Origin: Halocaridina rubra
Taxonomy: Eukaryota > Arthropoda > Malacostraca > Decapoda > Atyidae
Direction: 5' to 3'
Assembly: GCA_037179515.1 (NCBI GenBank)
Contig: JAXCGZ010011588.1
Location: 1-64,000 of the forward strand
DNA: 64,000 nt
The first letter of the stretch is position 1. Each line of letters opens with the position of its first letter. The notes beneath the pieces are model-generated. The model was given only the letters and a program-made list of their open reading frames with translations. It was not told where the DNA came from and made no database searches. This document shows, piece after piece, positions 14,608 through 63,520 of this stretch. The position numbers were made by a program, and so were the translations under genes.

Positions 14608-17430
14608 TTGTTATACACAAATGCTGATGGATTAGCTGGTAAGGCAGTAGAATTAAAAGATAGGATTCACAACAGTAAGGCAGATATAGTAGCAATTACA
14701 GAGACTAAGTTGAGTGAGGACATAAACAGTGTCACAGTTTTTCCTAAGGGCTTCAGAATACTAAGGGTCGAAAGATCTGAGAGGACTGGTGGAGGGATAG
14801 CACTGCTCATAAGTGAGAGGATTCAAGTTGAAGAGATAAACTTGGCTATAGAAAGTGAGTTCAGGGAATTTCTTGTTGCTCGCATAAATACTGGGTCAGA
14901 GAGCATTATAATAACTGTTGTATACAACCCACCAAGGAACCAAAATAGGCTTGAAATTTATGAGGAAAGTCATATAGGTACGATTGAAGTCATAAACTCA
15001 GTTGTTAACATGGCGCGGGAGAAAAAATGTAGGATTTTGATTATGGGAGACTTTAATCATAAAGAGATAGATTGGATAAATCTTGACCCACACAGTGGTG
15101 AGGACTCCTTTGGGGCAAGATTCCTAGATTGCGTACAAGGGAATTTCCTACACCAACATGTAATGGAACCAACAAGAGCCAGGGGTGGGGATGAGCCATC
15201 ACTACTTGATCTGGTGTTCACAGATAATGTGTTGGATATTGAAAATATTGAGTATGAACCACCAATTGGAAAGAGTGACCACTGTGTGTTGTTGATGGAG
15301 TATATCATTGAAGACATTCTTCCTGAGAGTAGAGGCACTGAGGACATGAGGAGGAACTATCAGAAAGGAGATTACATCAAAATGAATGAGCTTTTTGCAG
15401 TTATTGACTGGAGAACCTTATTTTACAACAAATCCGTACAAGAAATGTATGACATCTTTTGTGAGAAATATGGGAAGATAGTAGATTGCTGCATACCTGT
15501 CACCAAAGTAGGTGTAATTCATGCCAGAGAGAAATGGTTCGATAATGGGTGTAAAAGAGCTAAGGAGTGGAGAGACAAATGCTGGAAAAAGTATAGGAGG
15601 AGAAAAAACATAAATGCCTGGCAAACCTACAAAAGAGCAAGAAACGACTACCTAAGTAAAAGGAGAGAGGCAGAGAAAGATTATGAGAGGGACATCACCA
15701 GGAAGGCTAAAGAAAATCCCAAGCTTTTCCACAGCTTTATCAGAGGAAAACTGAAGGTAAAAGAACAGGTTTTAAGGCTAAAGAGAGCGGATGGAAGCAT
15801 CACTGAGACGGACGAAGAGATCTGCAAAGAATTGAACAAGGAGTTTCAGTCAGTATTTACAGTAGAAAATACCCCACCCCCTCAGATTGCAGTGATAGAA
15901 GCTCAAGGGCCGGTATTAGAGAACATCAACCTTACAGCCACAGAGGTATGCAAAGCGCTGATGGATTTAGATGTTCATAAAGCTACAGGTCCTGATGACA
16001 TATCCCCTCATGTGCTTAAAAAATGCGCAAACACAATATCAGTGGCACTAAGTATCATATTTAAGGAGTCATTGGAGTCGGGGGAGATTCCAAGATGCTG
16101 GAAACAAGCAAATGTGATACCTATCTTCAAAAAGGGAAGGAGGGATACGGCTCTGAACTATAGACCAGTTTCCTTGACCAGCATAGTTTGCAAACTTATG
16201 GAGAAACTACTAAGGAAACATATCTCTCTTCACTTGGAATCCTTCAACTTTTTGTCAGTGAGGCAACATGGCTTCAGAGAAGGAAGATCAACAGTAACAA
16301 ACTTATTAGAATTTGATGATGAGGTAAGCCAAATCTTACAGGAAAGAGAGGGCTGGGCAGATTGCATATTCCTAGACTTCCAGAAAGCGTTTGACACTGT
16401 TCCACATGGGAGACTTATTAGGAAGCTGCAATCAATGGCTAGAATAGGTGGAAATGTCTTGGAATGGATAAAAACTTACTTAGAAGGAAGGGAACAGAGG
16501 GTTAGAGTAAGACACTCAGTGTCTGAATGGAGAAGAGTTAGTAGTGGAGTTCCACAGGGTTCAGTTTTAGGGCCACTTTTGTTCCTTGTATATGTAAATG
16601 ACCTACCAGAGTCTGTAAATTCATTCATGAATATGTTTGCAGATGATGCAAAGATTGTGAAGAAAGTAAAAAACGAGAACAATGGTAGAGAACTTCAGGA
16701 GGATCTAAATAATCTGCATGAGTGGTCAGAAAAGTGGCTAATGAAATTCAATACCTCAAAATGTAAGGTAATGAGAATGGGTACAAGTGCAAGAAGGCCC
16801 AAGCTTGACTACTCGGTGGCTGGAGTACAACTTCAGGAGACAGAAAATGAGAGAGATCTAGGAGTAAACATATTGGCAGATTTGTCTCCAGAAATACATA
16901 TAAATGACGTAGTAAGGGCAGCATATGCATTCTTATCAAATGTAAGGGTAGCCTTCAGGCACATGGACAAGGAAATGTTCAGAAATATTTATGTAACCTA
17001 TGTGAGGCCAAAACTCGAATATGCAGCCCCCTTTTGGAATCCGCACTTGAAAAAGCACATAGCTAAGCTTGAAAAAGTTCAAAGACATGCCACGAAACTG
17101 GTGCCAGAAATACGCAATCTCGGTTATGATGAGAGGCTGAGGGAATTAGACTTGCCATCACTCGAAGCTAGAAGAGTAAGGGGGGATATGGTGACAGTCT
17201 TTAAATTCCTTCATGGTTATGATAGAGTGGATAGGGATCGATATTTCGATATGGCTGGCTCTAGAACTAGAGGTCATAGTTTGAAGCTTCGGAAGAAAAC
17301 TTGTTTGCAGGATGTAAGGAAATACTTTTTCAGTGTAAGAGTAGTTGATAATTGGAATTCGCTAAGCGAGGAGGTAGTTAATGCTACCTCAATCCATAGT
17401 TTTAAGGACAGGTATGATAAGTATCACTAA
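14608..17430 (+). CDS. LINE family 1 ORF2: endonuclease and reverse transcriptase
   Basis: An uninterrupted frame of 940 codons counted from a TTG at 14608. The frame is open from 14512. The N-terminal apurinic-type endonuclease shows YTNADGL (3-9), ITETKLSE (about 33-40), MGDFN (146-150), LDLVFTDN and SDH (223-225), the metal-binding and catalytic set. The reverse transcriptase shows FLDFQKAFDTV (about 588-598), GVPQGSVLGPLLFLVYVNDL and the catalytic FADD (677-680). A C-terminal block (YVTYVRPKLEYAAPFWNP onward) is typical of CR1/Jockey-like elements. All key residues are present. The first in-frame ATG is codon 135, inside the endonuclease, so ordinary AUG initiation would not give a whole enzyme. 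Translation by -1 frameshift from ORF1, or by reinitiation at the TTG three bases after the ORF1 stop, is inferred. Confidence 0.9.
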   Translation: MLYTNADGLAGKAVELKDRIHNSKADIVAITETKLSEDINSVTVFPKGFRILRVERSERTGGGIALLISERIQVEEINLAIESEFREFLVARINTGSESIIITVVYNPPRNQNRLEIYEESHIGTIEVINSVVNMAREKKCRILIMGDFNHKEIDWINLDPHSGEDSFGARFLDCVQGNFLHQHVMEPTRARGGDEPSLLDLVFTDNVLDIENIEYEPPIGKSDHCVLLMEYIIEDILPESRGTEDMRRNYQKGDYIKMNELFAVIDWRTLFYNKSVQEMYDIFCEKYGKIVDCCIPVTKVGVIHAREKWFDNGCKRAKEWRDKCWKKYRRRKNINAWQTYKRARNDYLSKRREAEKDYERDITRKAKENPKLFHSFIRGKLKVKEQVLRLKRADGSITETDEEICKELNKEFQSVFTVENTPPPQIAVIEAQGPVLENINLTATEVCKALMDLDVHKATGPDDISPHVLKKCANTISVALSIIFKESLESGEIPRCWKQANVIPIFKKGRRDTALNYRPVSLTSIVCKLMEKLLRKHISLHLESFNFLSVRQHGFREGRSTVTNLLEFDDEVSQILQEREGWADCIFLDFQKAFDTVPHGRLIRKLQSMARIGGNVLEWIKTYLEGREQRVRVRHSVSEWRRVSSGVPQGSVLGPLLFLVYVNDLPESVNSFMNMFADDAKIVKKVKNENNGRELQEDLNNLHEWSEKWLMKFNTSKCKVMRMGTSARRPKLDYSVAGVQLQETENERDLGVNILADLSPEIHINDVVRAAYAFLSNVRVAFRHMDKEMFRNIYVTYVRPKLEYAAPFWNPHLKKHIAKLEKVQRHATKLVPEIRNLGYDERLRELDLPSLEARRVRGDMVTVFKFLHGYDRVDRDRYFDMAGSRTRGHSLKLRKKTCLQDVRKYFFSVRVVDNWNSLSEEVVNATSIHSFKDRYDKYH

Positions 17431-17524
17431 GTCTAAAAATGGAACCGATCAGGAGACGGGAAGATACGAGCTTTGGGCTCTTTCCCGTAAACACAATTAG
17501 GTAATCACAATTAGGTAATCACAC

Positions 17525-17620
17525 CTGATAATTGGCATCGCTAAGTGAGGAAACAGTAAATGCTAGATGTTTTCATTGTTTTATGGCTAGATGTGATAAG
17601 CGCAAATGAATAACATAAAG
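17525..17620 (+). mobile_element. Old 3' fragment of LINE family 1
   Basis: GATAATTGGCATCGCTAAG and AACAGTAAATGCT match, with substitutions, the end of ORF2 (the [13 protein letters not shown] region) of the intact copy. It lies immediately after that copy's tail, so the younger element inserted beside a diverged relative. Confidence 0.6.
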
Positions 17621-17654
17621 ACACAGACCAGGAAAAGGGGAGTCACCAGTACAG

Positions 17655-17930
17655 GGCTTCTACACGTGAGCGCAATGATATAAACACCATCCATCCATAT
17701 ACCAAAGCCATATTCCCCCTTATAAGGAGGGTGGTTGAGTCAAAGACATTACTTTGACTTTTGGTGGGTGTGGGAATTAAATACAAAGGAGGGGATTCCC
17801 AGCCCCCTCGCTCGGCCCCATTTAGTCGACTTTTACGACACGCAGGGAACACATAAGAAGTATTCTTACCCCCCTCCCTCACAGTTAGGTAAATACTACA
17901 CTTCCCTACACTCGCAAAGGGGCCACAGCC
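17655..17930. repeat. Dispersed repeat R with CCCTTATAAGG palindrome (reference copy)
   Basis: The copy contains, in order, CCATATTCCCCCTTATAAGG, GGTTGAGTCAAAG, a TTGACTTTTGGTGGG block, GGGGATTCCCAGCCCC, CATTTAGTCGACTTTTACGA, and CAGGGAACA then AGTATTCTTACCCCCCTCCC. Parts of this string recur at least 12 times in the window on both strands: 10705, 18140, 29845, 30865, 33365, 36085, 37770, 38485, 52565, 56030, 56605, 59288 and 63190. No tRNA-like box or coding frame is evident. I do not recognise the family. Confidence 0.7.
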
Positions 17931-18134
17931 ATAACGAAAGATCGAGGAGAGAGGACTCACCCCATCGCGTTTCTTCTTTAGGATGCTCTGTGACAAGATA
18001 ACATATCTGATGACTAGACTCCTCTCATCTGTTCCTTATACTTTCTTACTGTGATAATTAGAATATACATGGACAACATTTCTTGTACACCAGCTACAAA
18101 GTATATGTATCTATTTGTATACGAGGTATGATAA

Positions 18135-18179
18135 AAGTGTGTGCTGTGACTCGGCCACTCCCTTACAAGGAGGATTGCC
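18135..18179. repeat. Fragment of dispersed repeat R
   Basis: GTGACTCGGCCACTCCCTTA with CAAGGAGGA corresponds to the palindrome-plus-GAGTC part of the repeat, read on the other strand. It directly adjoins a LINE family 1 tail. Confidence 0.5.
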
Positions 18180-18380
18180 CCTTGTGATTACCTAACTGTG
18201 ATTACCTAATTGTGTTTACGGGAAAGAGCCCAAAGCTCGTATCTTCCCGTCTCCTGATCGGTTCCATTTTAGACTTAGTGATACTTATCATTCCTGTCCT
18301 TAAAACTATGGATTGAGATAGCATTAACTACATCCTCGCTTAGCGAATTCCAATTATCAACTACTCTTACACTGAAAAAG
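18180..18380 (-). mobile_element. 3' fragment of LINE family 1 (third copy)
   Basis: It starts with GTGATTACCTAA repeats (the reverse-complement tail) and continues through the 3' UTR. It runs into the last about 40 codons of ORF2, closely matching the intact element. It is 5'-truncated at GAAAAAG, exactly where a CT microsatellite begins. Confidence 0.85.
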
Positions 18381-18697
<317 letters not shown>

Positions 18698-18822
18698 ACC
18701 CCATCACATACCTAGACTCTTCACGAGAGAAATATGTGTATGGAGACTTCTTAGTCCTCTCCTTCTGTTCCGTATATTCGGCTATTACGACAAGCATGGG
18801 AAAAGTTGCTGGAAAAAAATTG

Positions 18823-18826
18823 TAAC

Positions 18827-18898
<72 letters not shown>

Positions 18899-18905
18899 TA
18901 ATAAT
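18823..18905. repeat. (AAT)n microsatellite
   Basis: About 80 bp of AAT trinucleotide. Similar AAT/ATT tracts end retroelement fragments elsewhere (8023, 28138, 28847), so this may be a retroelement tail. Confidence 0.95.
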
Positions 18906-19560
18906 ACAATGATCTTTCGCTGCAGTTCAAGATTTTACGATCATATGTAACAAACAAAAACCTATTTAATTATGAATATATGGGACGAGAGGGATGGCAT
19001 CTAAATTTTAATTCCACAGCCACACTTTCTCAAGGATCAGTTGTTGGATTGATCCCACTGACAGGCTGAAAACCCTTATTGTGAGAGAAAATTTTTCATA
19101 TTTTTTCGCATGTTCTTATATTCCGTAATTACCAACAGCATGATAGAAGGATAAATCAAAATATTTATCTAAAATGTTTGTAAATGCAAGCTCATATGTT
19201 GCTTCTAACAACAAGCTAAAACTTATGAAACCAAACATTACAATTGTCAAAATTAATTCATACATGATCTAGATCCAGTAACCTAATACTGACTACTTCG
19301 GTCTACTTAATATTCACTTTACAAAGTTTCGTAGAAATACTCATTTTCTTATTAATGAAAAGAATTATAGAAAAATGTAGATAAAAACAGGAATTATTCG
19401 ACCAAACCTCATGTTACAGTGCAATAGTGATTTGCATGACAGGGATTGCAGCCACATTATGTTTGTTCTAGGTTTATCAAACCATGGCCCAGTTGCTATG
19501 TGATCTACTCGTATGAAGCAATGTTATACTCTATGATACTGGACTTCCATTCCTTTCTTT
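18906..19560. other. No gene recognised
   Basis: AT-rich sequence between the AAT tract and the long palindrome. Nothing is supported. Confidence 0.5.
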
Positions 19561-19768
19561 GGCCCGATTTCTTAAATAGTGTAAGCCTAGGATACCATAT
19601 TGTTAGTTAGCTAGACACACACAAATGGATTTCATAAACGCATCTGACGCAGTTCTGTGTATAGCTAAACACAGAACCGTGTCATTTGCGTTTATGAAAT
19701 CCATTTGTGTGTGTCTAGCTAACAAACATGATTGTATCCTAGGTTTACACTGCTTAACAAATTGGGCC
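19561..19768. repeat. Long palindrome (~100-bp arms)
   Basis: The left arm 19561-19660 and right arm 19668-19768 are close reverse complements around a 7-nt loop. They include a perfect core of about 36 bp (TTAGCTAGACACACACAAAT and on through ATTTCATAAACGCA). The outer ends read GGCCCGATTT and, on the other strand, GGCCCAATTT. RNA from either strand would fold into a hairpin of nearly 100 bp. It could be a foldback MITE, or a source of small RNA. No target duplication is obvious. Confidence 0.85.
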
Positions 19769-19789
19769 TTAATCTTTTTTTTTTTTATG

Positions 19790-19870
19790 TGTCTCAATTA
19801 GTCCTCATTTTGGGGTTGGACACAGACGGATTGAAGTTGGAAATTAAGGCTGGATATCATTCCTAGCTGT
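19790..19870 (-). mobile_element. SINE family A, partial
   Basis: TTGGGGTTGGACACAGACGG then GAAATTAAGGCTGGAT match the 3' half of family A on the minus strand. The tRNA-like head is missing. Confidence 0.65.
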
Positions 19871-20405
19871 CGTAAGGCATATCATAGATGCCTATAGCCT
19901 CACACTGCATTTCATAGATGCCTATAATTGCCAGATGGCAGTGATGCACTCGATACCAACCGACCTCCAGGACTGGCAACAGAGCCCAGTCAGTGAGAGG
20001 TCAGCCTTTGCCAGGGGCAGAAGTCACATCCACAACTTAGCAGTCTCCCCCTTGGGGGCGGGAATCGATAGTGACAGGAACCATAGGAACGGGAGCTCTG
20101 AGGTGCTAAATAAATTATAAGAAACACCTATAAAGAAGATGCTTATCTCTCCACTACTGACCTCTCTACCTATTATAATAGAATACAGATAGTGAAATTA
20201 AAGTACTCTCTGACATAAGGGCCTGCCACGGTCTCGAGCATGGATCCGTCATCTCCCGAAATGAGCACTCCCAACGCAATAAGGGGGTCCCCTTAAGAGA
20301 GAAAGAACAAAGGTAAAAAGGAGATTCCTCTACGGCGCTCTTTGATATAATAAAGCTTAATCATTGAGTAAATCCAGTCATAGAAGACTGAAAGTCGCTT
20401 GATTG
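19871..20405. other. No gene recognised
   Basis: A short direct repeat, CATAGATGCCTATA, occurs twice at about 19882-19928. The rest contains no feature I can name. Confidence 0.45.
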
Positions 20406-20410
20406 CTTTT

Positions 20411-22215
<1,805 letters not shown>

Positions 22216-22216
<1 letters not shown>

Positions 22217-22236
22217 TGTGTGTGTGTGTGTGTGTA
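22216..22236. repeat. (TG)n tract
   Basis: Short TG repeat at the 5' truncation point of the minus-strand LINE copy; counterpart of the GT tract at 20563-20603. Confidence 0.9.
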
Positions 22237-23111
<875 letters not shown>

Positions 23112-23633
23112 TGTAGATGTTGCAGACCTTAAAATTAGATCAACAAAAGACGTACAGTACATTAATTCAAGCTTTAGAGAAATAATGAGGTGCTAGTGGC
23201 GAGAATCACGTCTTATTTGTTTAAATTTTGTGTTCGATTGCCTTAACCGTGTTTGCTTGTTTGTATCTTTTAGGAGCCTCTTAATGAATCCTGCAAATAT
23301 TTCTTTGGTTAGATAATATGACGTATTCCCTTCATATAAACTGCTAATTGTGGCAATTACAACATGGAACGACTTTTTTTTACAATGACAACCGGACGAG
23401 TTTAATCATAATCATTCAACTGCTGGCTGTCATTCAATAAGAATTAAGAACGGAAAAAAAATTAAAGTTTAAGTATTTATAGGTTATTATGATATAAATT
23501 CTAAATATATTTCTTTAATAAATATTATTTTTAGAGTTATTAATTTCTAATTATTAAAAGAAGATCTGAAAAAGTTTTTTTTAGTACATTATTTAACAGT
23601 TATATCCATTATTATTCCCTCATTTATCCCCGT

Positions 23634-23640
23634 TGACTCA
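23634..23640. promoter_or_regulatory. Possible AP-1/CNC-type site
   Basis: TGACTCA lies 45 bp upstream of the ALDH16A1 ATG, in the presumed promoter or 5' UTR. The consensus is that of AP-1-like bZIP factors. A single 7-mer is weak evidence, and no TATA box is seen at a sensible distance. Confidence 0.25.
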
Positions 23641-23684
23641 ATCAGGCGAGGAGATAAGCCCCAGACGTGTAGTGCTGAACAGAG

Positions 23685-59641
<35,957 letters not shown>

Positions 59642-59648
59642 ATTTGGC

Positions 59649-59654
59649 AATAAA
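59649..59654 (+). terminator. Polyadenylation signal AATAAA for ALDH16A1
   Basis: AATAAA lies only 7 bases after the stop codon, which would give a very short 3' UTR; a second AATAAA is at 60118-60123. Which one is used cannot be told from sequence. Confidence 0.5.
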
Positions 59655-59865
59655 ATTGTTTGTTTCTGTTTTTAGTATTGTATTGGGCAATATAGGAAAA
59701 TGAGGTTAGGGTTTTGTTTGTTATGAATAAGAATATTTTATTCCGTATTATGATTTACAGTATTAAAGGTGTTTTCTTGATTTAGGAAAAATACTATATT
59801 TTATGTACCTGAAAATTGAGCTGGTAAGATTCATGAATCATATTCTGTATATTCTTTGTTGAGAG

Positions 59866-60030
59866 AGGTGCTGCTGTAGTGCAGCAGTTAGAGCTCTCGA
59901 TTTGGGAAGTGCCAAACCCATGTTAAAGCTCACTGTGGGGCATTAGTAAGACGATCCACCCTTAATTCCCCTACTCCAGCCTATTTGTGTCCACATCCTT
60001 TTGAATGGGGATGTACGGAGACACATGAAA
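59866..60030 (+). mobile_element. SINE family A, full-length, 3' flank
   Basis: TGCAGCAGTTAGAGCTCTCG is the head, and ACCCTTAATTCCCCTACTCC and TGTCCACATCCTTTTGAATG then ACACATGAAATGGCAAACAA are the tail. Confidence 0.78.
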
Positions 60031-60149
60031 TGGCAAACAAAAATATATAATTGGTAGAGATATATGAATGTTAAGTCTTGGATATGTTGTATAGCTTCTG
60101 TTAGTAGAAATAGTAAAAATAAAAGCAAGTTTGCTCTATTACTGTTTCT

Positions 60150-60315
60150 GGGTATCGAGGTAGTATAGAAGTTGGAGTGCTCAACTCGGGAAGTGATTAC
60201 CCCATGTTCAAGGCCTTCATAGCTTGTTGTAAGGCCATCCAGCATAATTCCCGAGCTCCAACCTGTTTTTATTCACTCCCATATGAATGGGAATTTATAC
60301 ACAAAATGTCGAGTA
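60150..60315 (+). mobile_element. SINE family A, second copy in direct orientation
   Basis: GGTATCGAGGTAGTATAGAA, AACTCGGGAAGTGATTACCC, AAGGCCATCCAGCATAATTC and CACTCCCATATGAATGGG. It is 120 bp after the previous copy. Confidence 0.75.
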
Positions 60316-60319
60316 GAAC

Positions 60320-61490
60320 ATTTTATTAGAATTTCTCTTAAACTGTCAAATGTATTACAGCTGATTTTATATGAAAATCCATATATTTGCTTGTTGATGG
60401 CTTAGAAACAAATTTCATACTGGAAATTATAAGTATCTTTGTGTTTTTTGAAAAATTTATACTGTACTCAAGAGTATGGTATTCTAATTTGAAACTTTGA
60501 ATTTTCCAATTGTAACCATTTTGCTCAATTATGTACAAGTTACAGTCTTTAATACAAGTGTATATAAGTATAACCGATGTATTTTTCATATATTAGTTTT
60601 TAAGTGGAAATTAGAAGTATGCTTAAAACGTGTATTGCCTGTTCAGCTCTTATTTTGCATGTAGAATGGTAAACACATATATGTTTGTATATACTCCACA
60701 AGTGAGCGGGTTGGATTCAACTTCTTGCATCGTTTAGCCTCTGCAGATCCTCGGGGCTAATGAATAAGGTGTTGGAAAAGCACAACTATTGCTGTAAATA
60801 ATTGCATCATCCACAGTAATTCAACTTTAAAAGAAAATATGTATCAAAGCATAAGTGGTGTCTAGATGTTTGGCTTGTTTTCACATCCAAAATTATGTAT
60901 GTTTTGTTTCTATGAAGAACTTTTGTTGTGCAGTTAGTGCGTATTTAGGTGTATAGGTGCATAAGTATCATATTTTTTGCCTTAAACTGTTTTTATGTAT
61001 AATTACTGTACAGCAGAAATAATTTGAGGGATAAAAGAAATCTACAAGGAAACTACCTTTCACATAGAGCTTCTAACCAAATATAATCATTGTCTAGCTT
61101 AAAATGCTACATTCATAAAGTTTGTAGAAAGGCAGCTAGTTTAAATTTTCCAGCTACATACTCTATTCACCCCCATAATGGGGATATAATTATGATAGAT
61201 AAAACAAGGATTATTTTTATAAAGTTTGTATCAAAGGTTTAGCTTCAATTCTTTGGAAATCCTCTTGATTTGTCAATCTACAGAGTAGTTTTGACTACAT
61301 AACAGTATAGTAGTAGATTGAAAAATGTAAAGCATTTATAATACTGTTCACTAATAATAGGTTGATGAAAAATATCACATGCATTTAAATTTTTTTTTTA
61401 AATTTTCATAGTCAGGCTGCAGTATATAATTTTCCCATAGTAGTACAAGAAATCATATCGAGATATCAGGATTAAAATGTATTGTGTGAT
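60320..61490. other. Intergenic, no gene recognised
   Basis: AT-rich 3' flank. A SINE tail scrap (TATTCACCCCCATAATGGGG) is at 61160-61190. Confidence 0.45.
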
Positions 61491-61494
61491 TGAT

Positions 61495-61605
61495 TGTGCT
61501 GTTATGTGTTACACTTGGACCCCATTCGAATGGGGACCGACATAGAAATGCCCTTGCTAATGCCATATGGTGAGAATATCAGACCTTCATTAGTCGCTTC
61601 TGATG
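61495..61605 (-). mobile_element. SINE family A, partial
   Basis: GTTACACTTGGACCCCATTC, GAATGGGGACCGACATAG, and a shortened body GCCCTTGCTAATGCC; the GGAGCTGGGGAATTAAGG part is deleted. Confidence 0.65.
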
Positions 61606-62280
61606 ATGTTTGTGTAATGAGATAAGGTTTATCTTGTAATTATTACGAATTGCTAAAATTTACTCAGCCACCAAAAAGATAATATACACTGTAGATATGA
61701 AATTTTTAATAGACACTTCATATTAGATTTGTTGAAATACAGTGATAAAATGTAAGTAAAGAGCATGTATTACAATACCGAATCGTACATTTTATATTTT
61801 GTTTTATGCTATCTTCTCTTTTTCCTTTTCATCACCAAGTTGCCTCCCCTCATGGTGTGATCTGGCCTCGAGACATTTTCCAGCTTGGCTTGGTTTGGCC
61901 TATGACGATACTAGTAATCCCCATCCTCTAAGATTGGAATATGGCCTTATTTCATGGGTTCCCAGTCCATGTATAGGTATTGCCCTTGCTTTTCTTTTGT
62001 CCATAAATTTTATTTTAGAACTGACTCCCGAGTTGCTAAGTGACTGTATCAATGCTAACACACACAGATCTAATGGTGTGCTCAATGAATATGGTGAATT
62101 CAGAGTGGCTGCTTGGAGAAAAGTTATTATTTACTAGCATAAACTAATTAGCCGACGATGTAGCGCCTATAACTATGCCTGTATCTCATTAAGTTTTTAT
62201 ATACAGGTGATGTATTTTTTCAAGTAGAGGACAGCTTATGCAAATATTTTAAATAACCATCATTGAAATATGTGTACTCT
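61606..62280. other. No gene recognised
   Basis: A 112-codon plus-strand open frame (61799-62137) has no recognisable domain. Its beginning weakly resembles the repeat at 28740 (AAGTTGCC.CCCC). It is treated as non-coding. Confidence 0.4.
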
Positions 62281-62282
62281 TT

Positions 62283-62445
62283 TATGCGTCACTGTTAATC
62301 CTCAATTGAGTGGGATTGGATACAGACAGTTTGGAGCTGGGGAATTAAGGCTGGATCCTCCTCCTAGCTCCCCGTGGTGGGCGACTCTGGTTTCTCACTT
62401 TTTGAGATGAGCATTCTAACCACTACGCTTCTATGGCCTGTACTT
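62283..62445 (-). mobile_element. SINE family A, full-length minus copy
   Basis: GCGTCACTGTTAATCCTCAA, GGATACAGACAGTTTGGAGC, then GCTCCCCGTGGTGGGCGACT and head complement CATTCTAACCACTACGCTTC. Confidence 0.78.
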
Positions 62446-62449
62446 TATT

Positions 62450-63180
62450 AGTTCTGTGTATAAAGTAGGCAGAGGACATCTTGTTCAAATATTTGAATAA
62501 GCATCGATAAAGAATTATCTTAAATATTATGCACCTGATAATTCCCTCATTTATTAAATTGAATGTATTCTCATATTTTTACTATGAATATTCATATATG
62601 GATAAAGTGAAGAGGTATATCTGCTTACTCAATATCAAAAAGTAAATATAAACTCATTGCATTATATTTCACCACTTACAGCACCTGTCCAATCAGCCTC
62701 TAATTGGGTAAAGGTTCACAAATGAAGAAGAGGAATCAACACGTCATATATCTAGGGTTTGGACTAAATCCTAAGTTCTTATTCTAAGACAGTTGCTTAA
62801 TATTACGAATATGAGTGATTTTAATGTTTACCTACCCCTATCGAGAGGATTTAATCTTTCAAATTCAAAACAAAATTGTATAAGTGAAATATTTCTGAAT
62901 CCCATACCCAAGCTACCAAGCTTTTAAACCAAGTCCTGATTTGTGTAATTCATGTGCATTACTAATTCAAAACTCAAGGCAACCAATGGAAAAGTTGTTT
63001 AATTCAGATGTATTAAAAACTCCAAACCTAAGGCAACAAAATCCGTAAAATACATACACCAACAAGGCAATTTACACTCCCTGATAGCTTTGTGGGAAAG
63101 TCCCTTCCTTAGGGACTCGAAGCTGTTCAGCAAAACAGCTTGGGGAATACCAAAAACAACAAATTGGAAAGCAAGTGTGT
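62450..63180. other. No gene recognised
   Basis: AT-rich sequence with no supported feature; a repeat R core (TCGACTTGGCCATCCCCTTA) follows at 63190-63230. Confidence 0.45.
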
Positions 63181-63356
63181 TAATGGGTGTATGCTCGACT
63201 TGGCCATCCCCTTACAAGGACGAGTGTTGTATTTCCATGACACAAATAAAATATTCGTATATATGTAAATAAACTTCATATTCAAAGAAAATGATCTCAA
63301 CACGTATAGCAACTGGAAGAAAAATGCCTATATTCACACTGTCATACAGACTTCAT

Positions 63357-63520
63357 GGGGGCCGCAGTAGTGCAGAGGTTAGGGAATTCAACCCAGGATG
63401 TGACGGATTCACAATTGAGCCATTAGGAAGGGCATCCAGCCTATATTTCCCAGCCTTAATCTATCTGTATCCACCTCCATAATGGAATTTATAGTGATAA
63501 AATAAATGGCAAACAAACTG
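63357..63520 (+). mobile_element. SINE family A, full-length
   Basis: GGGGGCCGCAGTAGTGCAGA is the head, then AGGAAGGGCATCCAGCCTAT and TCTGTATCCACCTCCATAAT, ending with AATGGCAAACAAA. Confidence 0.8.

Larger units (their letters stand above)
13646..17524 (+). mobile_element. Near-intact non-LTR retrotransposon (LINE family 1, CR1/Jockey supergroup)
   Basis: It has two open frames (ORF1 13667-14605, ORF2 to 17430) and a short 3' UTR. It ends in at least two direct repeats of AATTAGGTAATCAC at about 17490-17520. A short-repeat 3' tail in place of poly-A is a habit of CR1/L2-type elements. No RNase H or gag-type CCHC knuckle was seen. Related copies occur at 17525-17620, 18180-18380, 20604-22216 and 25862-26160. 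The true 5' end is uncertain: the CA tract may mark truncation. Clade assignment needs an RT phylogeny. Confidence 0.85.

Noticed and set aside
61799..62137. 112-codon plus-strand open frame as a gene
   Set aside because: No domain, no splice context, and the start resembles a dispersed repeat elsewhere in the window.
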